From the NCBI GenBank assembly GCA_905116865.2, contig CAJHNH020000191.1, forward strand, positions 791,263 through 855,262: 64,000 bases of DNA. The letters run 5' to 3'. The DNA is from Candidula unifasciata. Its lineage: Eukaryota > Mollusca > Gastropoda > Stylommatophora > Geomitridae. The position numbers were made by a program, and so were the translations under genes. Each line of letters begins with the position of its first letter. Position 1 is the stretch's first letter. Below the pieces are notes generated by a model. The model was given only the letters and a program-made list of their open reading frames with translations. It was not told the origin of the DNA and ran no database searches. Below are positions 46,480 to 58,214 of this stretch, piece after piece.

Positions 46480-46885
46480 TTATATTATACTTGCCAATGG
46501 AAGGTGGGAATCATAAACGCAATCCACGATCCTCACTCAAGACAAACGTCTTAACCACGCAGTAGAACTCTTCATCACCCGGGAAAAACTGTAAATCTTC
46601 CAGAGCTTCAGTGCACTTTTAACTTCATGAATATTCAATGACCCATTAAAACGAAAAGTTCAAATGCGTTGTGTAAATAACTTTAAAATTTGAACTTTTT
46701 AAAGTCTAGTTTCTGAGAAGAAGAAAAAATGAACATAAAAATTATAAATAGCTAATGGAAAAACGAGTTAGGCAGTTCTCTTTGACAGAGATGAAAACAG
46801 CAGGATAGTTGTATACATGAGACGTCGTCAGTTACAATATTTCTATTTGCTTTGCTTTGTAAGAAAAATAGATAGGTTCAAACTG
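46480..46885. other. Non-coding, no gene seen
   Basis: No repeat or coding motif recognised. Confidence 0.5.
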
Positions 46886-46889
46886 ACAC

Positions 46890-47160
46890 ATACATACACA
46901 CATACACACACAGACACACACACACACAAACAAGCATACACACAAACAAGCACACACACAAACAAGCACACACACAAACAAGCACACACACAAACAAGCA
47001 CACACACAAACAAGCACACACACAAACAAGCACACACACAAACAAGCACACACACACACACACACAAACAAGCACACACACAAACAAGCACACACACAAA
47101 CAAGCACACACCCAAACAAGCACACACACAAACAAGCACACACACAAACAAGCACACACA
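46890..47160. repeat. 14-bp minisatellite
   Basis: About 17 units of 'acacacaaacaagc', with a CA-expanded unit near 47050-47066 and a point variant (CCAAAC) near 47111. The Thr/Lys/His and Cys/Leu/Val ORFs here are repeat translations. Confidence 0.95.
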
Positions 47161-47224
47161 AATGAATTACGATGTCCTTCTGGTCGGTGTTGTCAGTAAT
47201 GTCAAAGACATTTTCCTGCTATAA

Positions 47225-48240
47225 TTCCTAATATAATTAAACTACTTGCTGACAGAATCCGGAGAGAGGCCCAAGCAGCTTTTCGACTTTGAAGACGCTG
47301 CATTAATCAGATATTAGCTCTGAGACTTATCTTTGAGGCTTTTATTAAAAAAACATCCCCTTATTTTGAATTGTATTGACTTTGAGAAGGCTTTTAATAG
47401 TTTACATAGAATATCACCATGAAAAATTTTGGAATGCTTTGGTATAGAAATGAAAAAAAAAAAGGAATATTATTAAGGCAGCGTATGAAGGTTCAGAGTG
47501 TGCAGTGCGATCAGGCGATGGTTTAAGGGTTGTTTTAAGTTGGTACTGGAGTGAAACAGGGATGCAATTTATCACCTCTGTTATTTGGCATAAACACTGA
47601 GCGGATGATGCAACAATGTTATTTTGGAAACATCAGCATTTACTTGGTGGAGAATACACAGTTGGAAGATTTTGATTTAGCTGATGCTATTATTCTGCCA
47701 AGTAAAAACAGAAATGACATGCAGAGGAAAACAGACGATTTAGCAAATATAGCATCAAGGGTTGGACTACAAATAAGTTATGAAAGCACACAAATATTGA
47801 AGACACCAACAACAGATCAAAACAGATGTAACGCTAGAGATAAAAGTAATGTAAGTCACACATCAGTTCACTTATTTAGGTAGTAATTTTGATAGTGAAA
47901 GAAATACAAGGAAATAAATTATGACAGGCACTGGTAAAACATCAGCAGCTTTTAATAGCTTGGACAAAATATGAGGTACAAAGAAAGCAATTATGACATG
48001 CATTGGCACAGCATCGGCAGCTTTTAACAGCTTGAACAAAATATAGGACTCTATAAATTGTATAGTGTGAAAACCAAGTTCGTATTTTTCTATTCTAATG
48101 TTATTTCAGTTTTAACATATACAAGTCAATGTTGGAGAGCCACCAAAGACGTGGAACGAAAGTTAAATGCATTCGAAAAAACATGTCTGAGAAAAATTAT
48201 CAAAATAAAATGAGAAGTCACAAGGGTTAAGAAATAAGAG
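47225..48240 (+). pseudogene. LINE reverse transcriptase core, decayed (LINE-F)
   Basis: This is the only RT palm in the window. In order on the plus strand: 'RIRREAQAAFRL' (47263), 'DFEKAFNSLH'-like readings with shifts, 'GVKQGCNLSPLLFGI' (47549-47593, RT motif B), then the catalytic motif degraded from Phe/Tyr-Ala-Asp-Asp to 'LADAI' (about 47677). It continues with 'RKTDDLANIASRVGLQISY' and thumb remnants 'CWRATKDVERKLNAFEKTC'. Loss of the second Asp and many stops make it inactive. It stops just before the 27-bp satellite. It may be the upstream part of the LINE-B family, but no overlap exists to prove it. Confidence 0.85.
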
Positions 48241-48241
48241 T

Positions 48242-49328
48242 AACGTAAATCCTTTTGTGACATATAATGGTACCAGGCCTTATGTGACATATACTGGTAC
48301 CGAGCTATATGTGACATTTGATGGTACCGAGCCTTCTGTGACATTTAATGGTACCGAGCCTTATGTGACATTTAATGGTACCGAGCCTTATGTGACATTT
48401 AACGGTACCGAGCTTTATGTGACACATAATGGTACCGAGCCTTATGTGACACATAATGGTACCGAGCCTTATGTGACATAAAATGGTACCGAACCTTATG
48501 TGACATATACTGGTACCGAGTTATATGTGACATATAATGGTACCGAACCTTATGTGACATATAATGGTACCGAGCCTTATGTGACATATAATGGTGCAAA
48601 GCCTTATGTGACATATAATGGTACCGAGCCTTATGTGACATATAATGGTACCGAGCCTTATGTGACATATAATGGTACCGAGCCTTATGTGACACATAAT
48701 CGTACCGAGCTATATGTGACACATAATCGTACCGAGCTATATGTGACATATAATGGTTCCGAGGCAAATGTGAAATATAACGGTACCGAGCCTTATATAA
48801 CACATAATTGTACCGAGCCTTATGTGACATATAATGGTGCCGAGCTATATGTGACATATAATGGTACCGAGCCTTGTGTGAAATATATAATGGTACCGAA
48901 CCTTATGTGACATATAATGGTACCGAGCTATGTGTGACATATAATGGTACCGAGCCTTATGTAACACATAATGTTACCAAGCCTTATGTCACATATAATG
49001 GTACCGAGCATTATGTGACATATAATGGTACCGAGCCTTATGTGACATAATGGTACCGAGCCTTATGTGACATATAATGGTACCGAGCCTTATGTGACAC
49101 ATAATAGTACCGAGCCTTATGTGTCATATAATGGTACCGAACCTTATGTGACATATAATGGTACCGAGCTATATGTGACATATAATGGTACCGAACATTA
49201 TGTGACATATAATGGTACGGATCTATATGTGACATATAATGGTACCGAGTCTTATGTGACATATAATGGTACCGAGCCTTATGTGACATACAATGGTACC
49301 GAGCCTTATGTGACATACAATGGTACAA
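48242..49328. repeat. 27-bp satellite, open on both strands
   Basis: About 40 units of 27 bp, 'tatgtgacatataatggtac' followed by 'cgagcct', each with a GGTACC (KpnI) site. As 27 is nine codons, the plus strand reads 'YVTYNGTEP' and the minus strand 'MSHKARYHY'. Indels and stops (e.g. near 48479, 48894 and 49048) split it into ORFs of up to 152 codons. Each plus-strand unit includes Asn-Gly-Thr, formally an N-glycosylation sequon. There is no sign of a start context, splice site or promoter. It abuts the decayed LINE-F. Confidence 0.95.
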
Positions 49329-49469
49329 CAGAATAATGAATGAATGAACAACACAAATTTTGACGTGGTCTTATTGGTCTGCGTCTTTTGTACAAAAATG
49401 GTGAAAATATGGGATTGACTGCAGTCAAGCTAGTACAAGGAATTCCAGAGAATTTTGACTTAAATCAAC

Positions 49470-49560
49470 AAAATGGGGAAGAAGAAAAACGGGCACAAAA
49501 CAACACAACGTAACGTTTCGGCCGGGCAGCCTTTTTCAAACGTAAGCGAACTACACAAAC
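49470..49560 (-). ncRNA. Hammerhead-like motif, degenerate
   Basis: The minus strand at about 49511-49545 reads 'TTTGAAAAAGGC', 'TGCCC', 'GGCCGAAACGTTACG'. A GGC/GCC stem II with a short loop is followed by GAAA and a short ACG/CGT stem III ending in GUU. Hammerhead ribozymes need CUGANGA before stem II, and this site has UUGAAAA, two mismatches, so it is probably inactive. Penelope-like retroelements are known to carry minimal hammerheads, and this may be a relic of one. No protein of such an element was found. Confidence 0.35.
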
Positions 49561-49587
49561 GAGGAGTGGAGAGTATGTAGCTCTCTA

Positions 49588-50163
49588 AGGGGTGACGTGA
49601 GCGACGTTTAAAGAAAAATGTGATGTGGAATAAATGAAATAAAATAAAATAAACGAATGCTAAAAAAAAAAAAAAAAAAAAAAACTAGTATTTTTAACAT
49701 ATTATATAATACTGGGAATAAAAGAAATACAAATGTTAATGATACATAAATGATACTGATAAGAAATAGAATAAAGTAATGATATGAAATGCTCTGGCGA
49801 TCATACTACCCGCCTCGCTTTGGAAAATCGCTTTATCCACAGCCTAGGCGTTCTTAGTCCAAGTGGTACCAATATCCAACATACCTTCATTTAAATAGTT
49901 CTACTCTTATCCCATTTAAAATGTTAATTATTTTATTTTATTTTATTTTATTTTATTTTATTTTATATTATTTCTTGATTCTATTTCTTATCAGTATCAT
50001 TTATGTATCATTAACATTTTTTTTCTTTTATTCCCAGTATTATATTATATATTAAAAATACTATTTTTTTTTTTTTGGACTATATTTTTAGCCATCGTTT
50101 ATTTTATTTTATTTCATTTATTCCACATCACATTTTTTTAAACGTCGCTCACGTCACTCCTCT
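49588..50163. repeat. Large inverted repeat, ~195-bp arms
   Basis: Left arm 49588-49785 ('ggtgacgtgagcgacgttta', 'gatgtggaataaatgaaat', 'atactgggaataaaag', 'gatacataaatgatactgat') pairs nearly perfectly with right arm 49965-50163. Small length differences are confined to A/T runs. The 180-bp spacer ends in (TTTTA)n (49927-49970). There is no coding capacity. It is probably a fold-back transposon or the inverted ends of a retroelement, given the hammerhead-like motif next to it. Confidence 0.9.
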
Positions 50164-50169
50164 GTGGGC

Positions 50170-50388
50170 CACTTGCTAGACCTCCGCGTGCCGCCAGTTA
50201 AATTGCCATGCCACCAAGTGTCGCAGAAAGGACTTGCATAGTTCCACAGCTTAGGCCCAGTTGTGTTTTCTTAGTGTCTCTTTTACTTACACGTCCCTTT
50301 TCGTGATCGACACTTTGTCTTGTAGCCTACTTTCCTCATGTGGCACGCTCTCTGTTTGTTCGCCTCAAGAAGGTATGTAAAGAAGGTT
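50170..50388. other. Non-coding, no gene seen
   Basis: Nothing recognised. Confidence 0.45.
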
Positions 50389-50683
<295 letters not shown>

Positions 50684-50768
50684 GCTGTACCGAATAGTGA
50701 TTTTCACTATTCGGCCGAATACGAATAGATGGACCAACTATTCGGCCGAATACAAATACGAATAGTGA

Positions 50769-51480
50769 ATCATCATCATCAAGTGCTTTGCCGACTGGCA
50801 TGGGCGATTATGCCTCCCCACAATCTGCGATCTCCTGCAGCATGTATTAGTTCGTGTGCAGAAACATCTCCATGCCATGCAGCAAGATTGTCAAGAATCT
50901 TCTCTCGTTGTCTTCATCTATCCCTCCTTCCACATATCTTTCCAGTGGTCACACATGTTCCATTTTCCCTCATCTTATAACATGGCCGAAAAATGATGAC
51001 TGTCTCCTTTTGATGTCTGTGAGTAATTGTCTTCGGGCTCCCGCCTCTATCAAAACCTCTTGGTTGCTTTTTTTTTTTGGCTGTTGAAGGTATTTTAAGC
51101 ATTGTTCTGTAAAACCACATCTCTGAGGCTTCAAGAAATTGTTTGGCCTGCTTACCGATTGTCCAGGACATAAAGCCATATGATAAAACTGGATGTGTGT
51201 AGCAAGCAAGAATTCTTTTTCTGACCTTCAATGACAAAGATATATTGCACAAGATATTTTTCATTTTGTAAAATGCAGTTTTTGCCTGTCCTATTCTGTT
51301 TCTCACTTCAGTAATGCATCTTCCATCTGATGTTATCCATGTGCCCAGATACTGAAATTTCTCTACTTGTCCCAAAATAAAACCATTGACTTTTATTCCA
51401 CATTTAGGAATATTTTTCTTTGATACCACCATTATTTATGTCTTCCCACTATTCAAACTGAGGCCCATTCTTCCACTTGC
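50769..51480 (-). pseudogene. Captured LINE reverse transcriptase fragment (LINE-C, copy B)
   Basis: The minus strand has a 172-codon open frame (51432-50914). It begins after 'MGLSLNSGKT' region residues and reads 'MVVSKKNIPKCGIKVNG', 'EKFQYLGTWITSDGRC', 'RNRIGQAKTAFYKMKN', 'RKRILACYTHPVLSYG', 'QAKQFLEASEM' and a shifted tail. It ends in the trinucleotide tail 'gatgatgatgat' (50769-50780). The stop that ends part 1 of copy A is absent here (Trp instead), so the two copies decayed separately after transposition. Confidence 0.92.
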
Positions 51481-51697
51481 GTGTATCAAAAAGATCCAAA
51501 AAAAAAAACTTCCATAACGTCAGATGTACGCTGACATTTTACTTCACAAAATGTAGTACAGAATAGTAAAAATTCAAAAACATTTAATGTTTGGCATCAT
51601 TCAGTCAGTCAGTCTGTGGTACCTAATACCTAGGAATGAAAGTATTCTTAGTTTTATAACAATTAACTAAACTTGTAAATTGTCACTGACAGCTTAG

Positions 51698-51937
51698 TTA
51701 ATCCATAAAAGCGGCATTAGCTTTCAAAAAGAAAACGAAAAAACAATCGTTCCATGTTGTTAGCATTAGGGCAGCTTGAGCTGTACTAAACAGAAGTTCA
51801 CTTGGTACGCTCGTAGGTGGTGCACAAAGGTAACGCTTGACAGTATAAACCAAGCTAGGAAATCTTGATATGTTTAATTTTGACCGGTCCAGAAACGGGT
51901 GTAAGGTAACCACTATTCGTCTTCGGCGCGACGGCAA
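51698..51937 (-). pseudogene. hAT transposase C-terminal dimerisation domain
   Basis: Minus strand: 'VTLHPFLDRSKLNISRF', 'PSLVYTVKRYL', 'CAPPTSVPSELLFSTAQ', ending 'KANAAFMD'. It is the same 70-residue relic as in copy A. The in-frame stop of copy A is absent here, but about 15 residues after 'FSTA' are deleted or shifted. The domain mediates transposase dimerisation in active hAT proteins. No catalytic part is present. Confidence 0.9.
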
Positions 51938-52044
51938 CTATTCGGCCCAACACCGAATAGTAATTAGGTTCACTATTCGGCCCCGAAGCGAATACGAAGC
52001 GAATATTCGGTACAGCCCTAATATATATATATATATATAGGTAA

Positions 52045-53245
52045 TGGGTATTTTTGTGTAATTTAATTTTTCCCCCTACCATGAGTTTGTAGACCTGAAA
52101 GCATTGGGAATCTCTTATCCGTATAATCAAAGCATTAATCAAATTATCATGCGGACAAATTGTGGTTTCACCGGTCTGGTAAGCAGCGGATTTGTGTTAT
52201 ACGATGTAAATAAAAAGTGTTGTTGTCTATGCGCTTTAGGAATTCTGTAAATATTTATAAGTCTGCGACATCTCTAGTATAAATGTGTCGAATGATCAAT
52301 GTCCTTGAAAAAAAAAAAAAAACTTCTTTTAAAAAAAATCTTATTTTACAGTCTAAACCGTAAATGTTTTCTAGGAAAATTAAACTATGTGTGTAAACAT
52401 TGTACACACATATGCGCGCGCGCGCACACACACACACACGCGCGCACCCACAACACAAAAAATGCAACATAAAACATAAAATCAAAACATAATAATTTTA
52501 GAGCAGTGAACCTGTAACTATATTTAAAAGAAAAAACTCATACAAAATTAAGACTATCATCGTTTTTAAAAAAGAAACGAAAACGCATATTCTTTCTGAG
52601 CTTTCCTGAGCATTTAAATAACTACAAGAAAAGATATAATACCGAACGAAAAGTATATTAGCAAGCTTCACAATATAACGAACACAAACAAAACATGAAC
52701 GTTGCAGCTATGGAGCCTTCATCAGCTCATACATAAATAAACAATACCACACAAATACACACACTCTCTAAGCTTAGTATCTCGAAGCAGCCAGGTCGAT
52801 GGCTTGTCGGTAGACTGACTAGACACGTGGGACAGGAGAATAAATACCCTCAGGGAATTCCAGGGGGCATAACTGTTTTTTTTTCGATAAAACTGTGTAG
52901 GCATTTCAATCCCCTAGGATTTTTTAAAATGTTTCTTTGTAAAAATTATATTCAGGCATAACGCAATCGCGTCTTTCGGATGAATAAAAAAAAAACAAAT
53001 CTACAGAAATTGCCCACATTAAGCATATCAGGGGCGTCAACAAACACACTTACCCCCAACAAACACACACACACACACACGCACATGCACACACACTAAG
53101 AAAGAGAGAGAAAGAGAGAGGGGGGGGGGGAGAAAAAGTTCGTGAGAGACCTTGAAGAAAAAAGGGGGTGGGAGTGGAAGCGATAGGGAGTGAGTGGGAG
53201 GGGGTTAGCCAAAGACCTTTAATTAGAGTGCGATAGAGGGATTAT

Positions 53246-53301
<56 letters not shown>

Positions 53302-53361
53302 GATAGATAAAGAGAGAGAGAGAGATGAGAGGGACAATCATACATATTGTAAGCGCTTTTA
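52045..53361. other. Non-coding with short microsatellites
   Basis: No gene. Contains A runs (52308-52322), CG/CA alternation (52414-52446), CA (53063-53097), GA plus G run (53102-53131) and (GA)n at 53248-53298. Confidence 0.55.
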
Positions 53362-53560
53362 ATATGTGACTCAGATGAGGGGTGGTGGGGTGGTGGGGTG
53401 GTGGTGGGGGGGGGGAATAGGAAGGCAGAGAAAACAGGCAAATTATATGTGCATTTATTATGTGACTCAGATGAGGGGTGGTGGGGTGGTGGTGGGGGGG
53501 GGGAATAGGGAGGCAGAGAAAACAGGCAAATTATATGTGCATTTATTATGCGACCCAGAT
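53362..53560 (+). repeat. Tandem duplication, ~95-bp unit, two copies
   Basis: Two near-identical units starting 'tatgtgactcagatgagggg' and ending 'aaattatatgtgcatttatt' (about 53365-53459 and 53460-53550). They differ mainly in the length of GGT/G runs. Confidence 0.9.
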
Positions 53561-53739
53561 GGCTTATGTGATAAATCACTTTCAGCAAATGTCAAAAAAA
53601 AAGTGTACTGAAGTGTTATAGGGAATCGTTTCTGCTGACACATGATAAATGTTGGAATGTGAATAGACACATTAAGAAGAGACTGATGTCTACAGAAATA
53701 TACTTTATATATATGAATATTGCTTGCACTATGACCACT

Positions 53740-54240
53740 CTAGGGCCATCTACAGTAACGGCACCGGAAAGTTAATGGAGGTAGAACATTATATGTAGTA
53801 TTTTGAGAGCATGCATCTTCCCTGTAGCAACATACAAATATGAGTCGTGGACTATCTCCCAGTCTTTAAGAAAATGAATAGGAGCTTTTAAGCTGAAATG
53901 TTATAGAAAGATTTTGAGAATATCTTGGACAAAGAAGAGGAGAAATACTGCCATATTGAAAGATCTGAACATTAAGAAAGACTGGCTAATAAATAGCAAC
54001 TTGTCTCGGAAGCTAAAATATATTGATCATATCAAGCGCCATGGTGGAGTGAAAAAATTATAGCAGATGGCATGGTATCAGGAGGGCGGGGCAGCGGCCA
54101 ACGGACACGAAGATGGGCACATGATATTAGTGACTCCTTGAGTGTGAAAGTACATGAGGTGGGAGAGCTGGCGAGAGACCGAAATTTTTTCAGGCAGACC
54201 GTGATGAGAGCGACGTTCTGCAAAGGACCTGCTACATGAT
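53740..54240 (+). pseudogene. LINE C-terminal region (LINE-G)
   Basis: The plus strand begins with 'FESMHLPCSNIQI'-type readings equivalent to 'RACIFPVATY', then 'SWTISQSLRK'. It then runs 'FKLKCYRKILRISWTKKR', 'LKDLNIKKDWLINSNLSRK', 'LKYIDHIKRHGG', 'KIIADGMVSGGRGSGQRT' and 'VGELARDRNFFRQTVMRA', to a stop at about 54235. This is the post-thumb region and tail of an RT-bearing LINE, mostly in one frame with a few stops. A short piece of the same family is at 62215-62300. The 3' end carries only a short ATG-repeat tail ('acatgatgatgag'). Confidence 0.85.
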
Positions 54241-54244
54241 GATG

Positions 54245-55115
54245 AGAACACTATATACAGAAACACTATTAGAAAGTGGCAACAGTCCAACTCACCAACA
54301 CTGGATTACAGGTTGCTCCGTAACGGGTATGTGAGGGCCCCAATATCTTCTTCTTATAAGTTCTTCTGAATATGTAAAAGCGATGCACCCGTTTGCAACA
54401 CGGCTGCGATATTTGCGCCTTTCGCTTTCGGCCGACACATAGACGTCTGCAGGCATTTATTGTCTAAGTTATCCTTCCCTGTTGGTCCAATATAACTGTT
54501 CTATGTGGCTATTTGGTAAACGGATTTTTCCAGATGATTCCTTGTTTAAATCCTATCTGTGAGATGAAAATCCTGCAGGCTGTAATAACTGAAAGGAAGA
54601 ACTAATGTAAAAAATACATAAACAAATAGATAACTTAATACATAAATAAATAAGCAAGTAAGTCATTCAGTAATAAATAAAGAATGGCCAGTAACTTAAA
54701 TAATTAATAAAGATTGTTAATGAAGGTAGAACGTATGCAGAGTCAGCTATTAGAATTTAACAAATAGTTTTTCTGTGGCCGTTTATTGAGAAGAATGTTT
54801 CTTGGGGCACCTTGTGACGAATTGAAAAATCAGCCGTAGAAGTTGCTGCGAACTGAAAAGAATTATTCTAGACGGCTGAAGCTCACTGGATACCGCCTGT
54901 GTTTGATTTAGTTTGATTGCTTTGTATTATGCGTGCATGTGTTTGTGAAATTTATGGAATGCATCGTTTTAGGGTGGCACTTTAGATTGTGTGATGCTTT
55001 CTAAAGGTGAACAATTGCAGTGCGAAAAGAGACCGAATCGTATTAAAAAATATCTAATTCAATGAAGTACATTATTTTACTTTTTAAACATCGTTGATCT
55101 GTCTTTATCTCAGCA
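54245..55115. other. Non-coding, no gene seen
   Basis: About 870 bp of AT-rich sequence. A run of TAAATAAAT-type words lies at 54630-54690. No feature supported. Confidence 0.5.
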
Positions 55116-55117
55116 AT

Positions 55118-55222
55118 GTTTTCCCGTTGTAAATTTGAACAAGGAAGTCACAAACAATAGATTGCACAGTTATTGCCTGGCATATTTCGCTGTATCTCGT
55201 CAGGTGCATACTACAGTACCAA
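55118..55222 (+). mobile_element. Half copy of palindromic MITE
   Basis: Matches the left half of 61120-61216 ('gcatatttcgctgtatctcg', 'caaacaatagattgcac') and stops close to the centre of that palindrome ('actacagta'). Confidence 0.65.
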
Positions 55223-55429
55223 TACATAAATGAAGAAAATAAGTGAATCCTTTCTAATTAAAGTACAAATTCAACAACGATCAAACATAACTTTCTTTTT
55301 TACCAGGGCAGCTTCAACGCCAGAACCATATCTTTCTGTATACAGAGTTGAGGGCACAGGTGACAACAAATCTTAGCGTCCTGCCATTGGCCTATGTAAC
55401 TACTAGTACCCACTTGTAGGATGCAATGT

Positions 55430-55615
55430 TTCGTTTTCTTGAAGCCCTACCTTGGCTCTTATCAGGAGCCGCAATATAGTCCAGCCATAAATATGGCCTA
55501 ATGGCTGAACGCAGTTTCCGGGACCTCTCCACTGGTGATCCTCATCCACATGATGGCACTTTGTGTCACCGAGTGTTTATCGTTTGTTCAATGTCCTAGT
55601 GGGGTGAAATAAACT
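55430..55615 (+). mobile_element. SINE-like repeat R6, feeding an (ACT)n array
   Basis: 'tcttgaagccctaccttggc', 'taaatatggcctaatggctg', 'ggcactttgtgtcaccgag' and end 'gtcctagtggggtg', then (ACT)n from 55616. It ends at the same point as the copy before the (ACAT)n array at 10173. Confidence 0.75.
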
Positions 55616-56012
<397 letters not shown>

Positions 56013-56014
56013 AT

Positions 56015-56485
56015 AATTGGCTGACGCAGCATTTAAAATGCGTTGTTCTTGGATACAGCGTGTCCAGGTTTTTAAACATGGTGTGCTTTTGAGGAGGAAT
56101 AAACTTTACAATATTTGTCTTCTATGCCGGGTCTCCAGAAGACCTGTCTTTCAAATTAGTCAGCGCTCCACATTTGTGATGTAATTAGGGTTCCATCTTT
56201 TAGTTAAATCATCTATGCTCCGATCTTTCAGTTAACACCTTAATACTTTATTTACTAACTTTCGGCTAACACCTCAATGCTTTATCTTTTAGTTAGAACA
56301 TCAAATCTCTATCACTTAATCAAATCATCAATGTTCCAGTCTTTTAGTTAACACCACTTCAATGTTTCATCTTTCACTTTATCTCCATCCTCCTCCTCGG
56401 AACTTACTGACGCGCCCTCTCCCCCCCCCCCTCCCCCCCCCTCCCCTGGGCTAGAGACCACTGCTTTAAACCATAGCCGTAGGCC
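56015..56485. other. Non-coding, no gene seen
   Basis: Loosely repeated 'cttttagttaacacc'-type words at 56200-56370 and C runs at 56421-56446. Confidence 0.5.
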
Positions 56486-56487
56486 CA

Positions 56488-56830
56488 ACTAGTGGATCAT
56501 CATCATCATCATCATTATCATCATAAACCACTTCTGCCATTAAGCGGCGTGGGAAGGAATAATTTTCGAACAAGTGCAAGATGTCATGGCGTGAAGAAAT
56601 GAAGTGTCTGTATTTTCCATCAATATTTGTCCTTGTCGTCCTCCTGCTCTTGTAGCTGATCTTCCGGGATGTAGCGCCTTTGATAGTTTTGATGTTTCTG
56701 CAGTCTAACGAGATGCCCAAGCCACCTGATCTGCTGTTTCTCGATAAGTCCAATACACGGTTTCTCCCTCAGTCTGTTTGATAGTAATATTATTCACTCG
56801 TTCTCGGATGGTTGGGCAGTGGTGATGGTT
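56488..56830 (-). pseudogene. LINE tail with (ATG)n 3' end (LINE-H)
   Basis: Minus strand: 'LREKPCIGLIEKQQIRW', 'LGHLVRLQKHQ', later 'LVRKLFLPTPLNGRSG', then a run of ATG/GAT trinucleotides (56494-56523). Arg-Trp-x-Gly-His-Leu-x-Arg is a standard LINE connector motif, and the trinucleotide run is its 3' tail. The middle is frameshifted. Confidence 0.7.
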
Positions 56831-56834
56831 CTCG

Positions 56835-57420
56835 GGCATCTCATCTCACATGTTTTGGTTTAGATAATGTCCATGTTTGCACTGGTAGCACTGTTAATAT
56901 GCATATGCCGATTTATAGTTATGTTGAAATGTCTAATCATGATGACAACTGGTATAGAAGTGCCCTTGTTTCTGGGTTTTTTTTTTCTTTGTCGAGCCTG
57001 TCATCTTCTGTGATCACATGGAGTAGTTGATATCAATAAATCAACCGGCAGGTTCTTTACAGAATGTTACTGTTGTTAATTCCCGAAGCCTAAAAATCTC
57101 TTTATCTCTAGCCAGTACTTCAGCCCAATGTGCTGTCTTGTAACCACATTCGTTTTCCAGGAATTGTACTCTCTATCACCATTTTTTCTGGCCACAATGC
57201 CATTTAACATAGCCAAAATACTATAGCTTTCGGGACAGGATACTGTTTATGAGCCATACTACTCGATATTCTGAGTAGATGAAAACTACAACAAGAACAA
57301 AAATCATTTGGCAATCAGTAATAAGCGCCAGATGGCAATATGATTGGTTAGGGCTTGGTAAAGAATCACTGCTACTGCACACGGTTATCTCTGGATCTCG
57401 TTTCTCGCTATAGCGAAGTA
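56835..57420. other. Non-coding, no gene seen
   Basis: No motif recognised in the small plus-strand frame at 56812-57030. Confidence 0.45.
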
Positions 57421-57421
57421 A

Positions 57422-57422
<1 letters not shown>

Positions 57423-57514
<92 letters not shown>
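57423..57514. repeat. (GA)n microsatellite
   Basis: About 90 bp of uninterrupted AG. A C homopolymer tract follows at 57585-57613. Confidence 0.97.
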
Positions 57515-57515
<1 letters not shown>

Positions 57516-57614
57516 AAAGATAGTACTGCAATAAGAGTTGTGGATATAAATGAATCAACGTGCATTATCCACAAGAGCGCAGACCCCCCCCCCCCCCCCC
57601 CCCCCTCCCCCCCA

Positions 57615-57970
57615 CCCGACTAAGGTAGGGGTGGAGGCCTGGTCTCTTACAAATTTCTAGAAGATGTAAGCGTATTTTGTTTAGTTCCTGGTACATTTGG
57701 GAGTGGTAAATTAGCCCTACCACTAAAATTCATGGGGAAAAAGAGGGGGGGGGGGAGGAAGGGGAGGGGGCGGGCGTCAAGGGGAAAACATTTCTTATTT
57801 TGTTTGACCATCTTTAGAGTATATATGTTACGCTTAACCTGTTCTGATGTATGAGATTGTATCTTAGGAAATGGACGAAGAAATTTGGAGGAGTTTGGGA
57901 CCAATTAAATCAAAACGATGCGAATAACTTATACTCTCAAACGACTTCTTGGTAAAAATGAAGAAATGTG
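57615..57970. other. Non-coding, no gene seen
   Basis: G-rich stretch at 57746-57780. Nothing else recognised. Confidence 0.45.
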
Positions 57971-57984
57971 TCTTCTTTTTCACG

Positions 57985-58205
57985 TCCTTCTTTACTGCTT
58001 TGGGTGTCGAGGGAGATATACTGTTCTGCTTTTTGCTCTTCTGGCCTCTTCAACCATCGATACATCGTGCTTTTGAAGGGTTTCTCGGATGTTATCTTTC
58101 TTTATTCTTTGTCTGACTTGTACTCGGTGTCCCTCTCCTCTTTTTGTGTATGTTTTACACGTTATGGCTTCACGGGGAATTCTCACTGTGTGGAAAACCA
58201 TTTGA
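57985..58205 (-). pseudogene. Possible LINE C-terminal tail
   Basis: The minus strand reads 'KTYTKRGEGHRVQVRQRIK' and 'KDNIRETLQKHDVSMVEEA' before a charged end. The pattern (Lys-Asp-x-Ile/Leu-x3-Leu plus a following Arg/Asp-rich segment) resembles tails of some LINE proteins, but no second copy is present here to confirm it. Confidence 0.4.
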
Positions 58206-58214
58206 TTTGCTGTC

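Noticed and set aside
48242..49328. CRISPR array
   Set aside because: The units are contiguous with no spacers, the context is a eukaryotic genome and there are no cas genes. It is an ordinary satellite.
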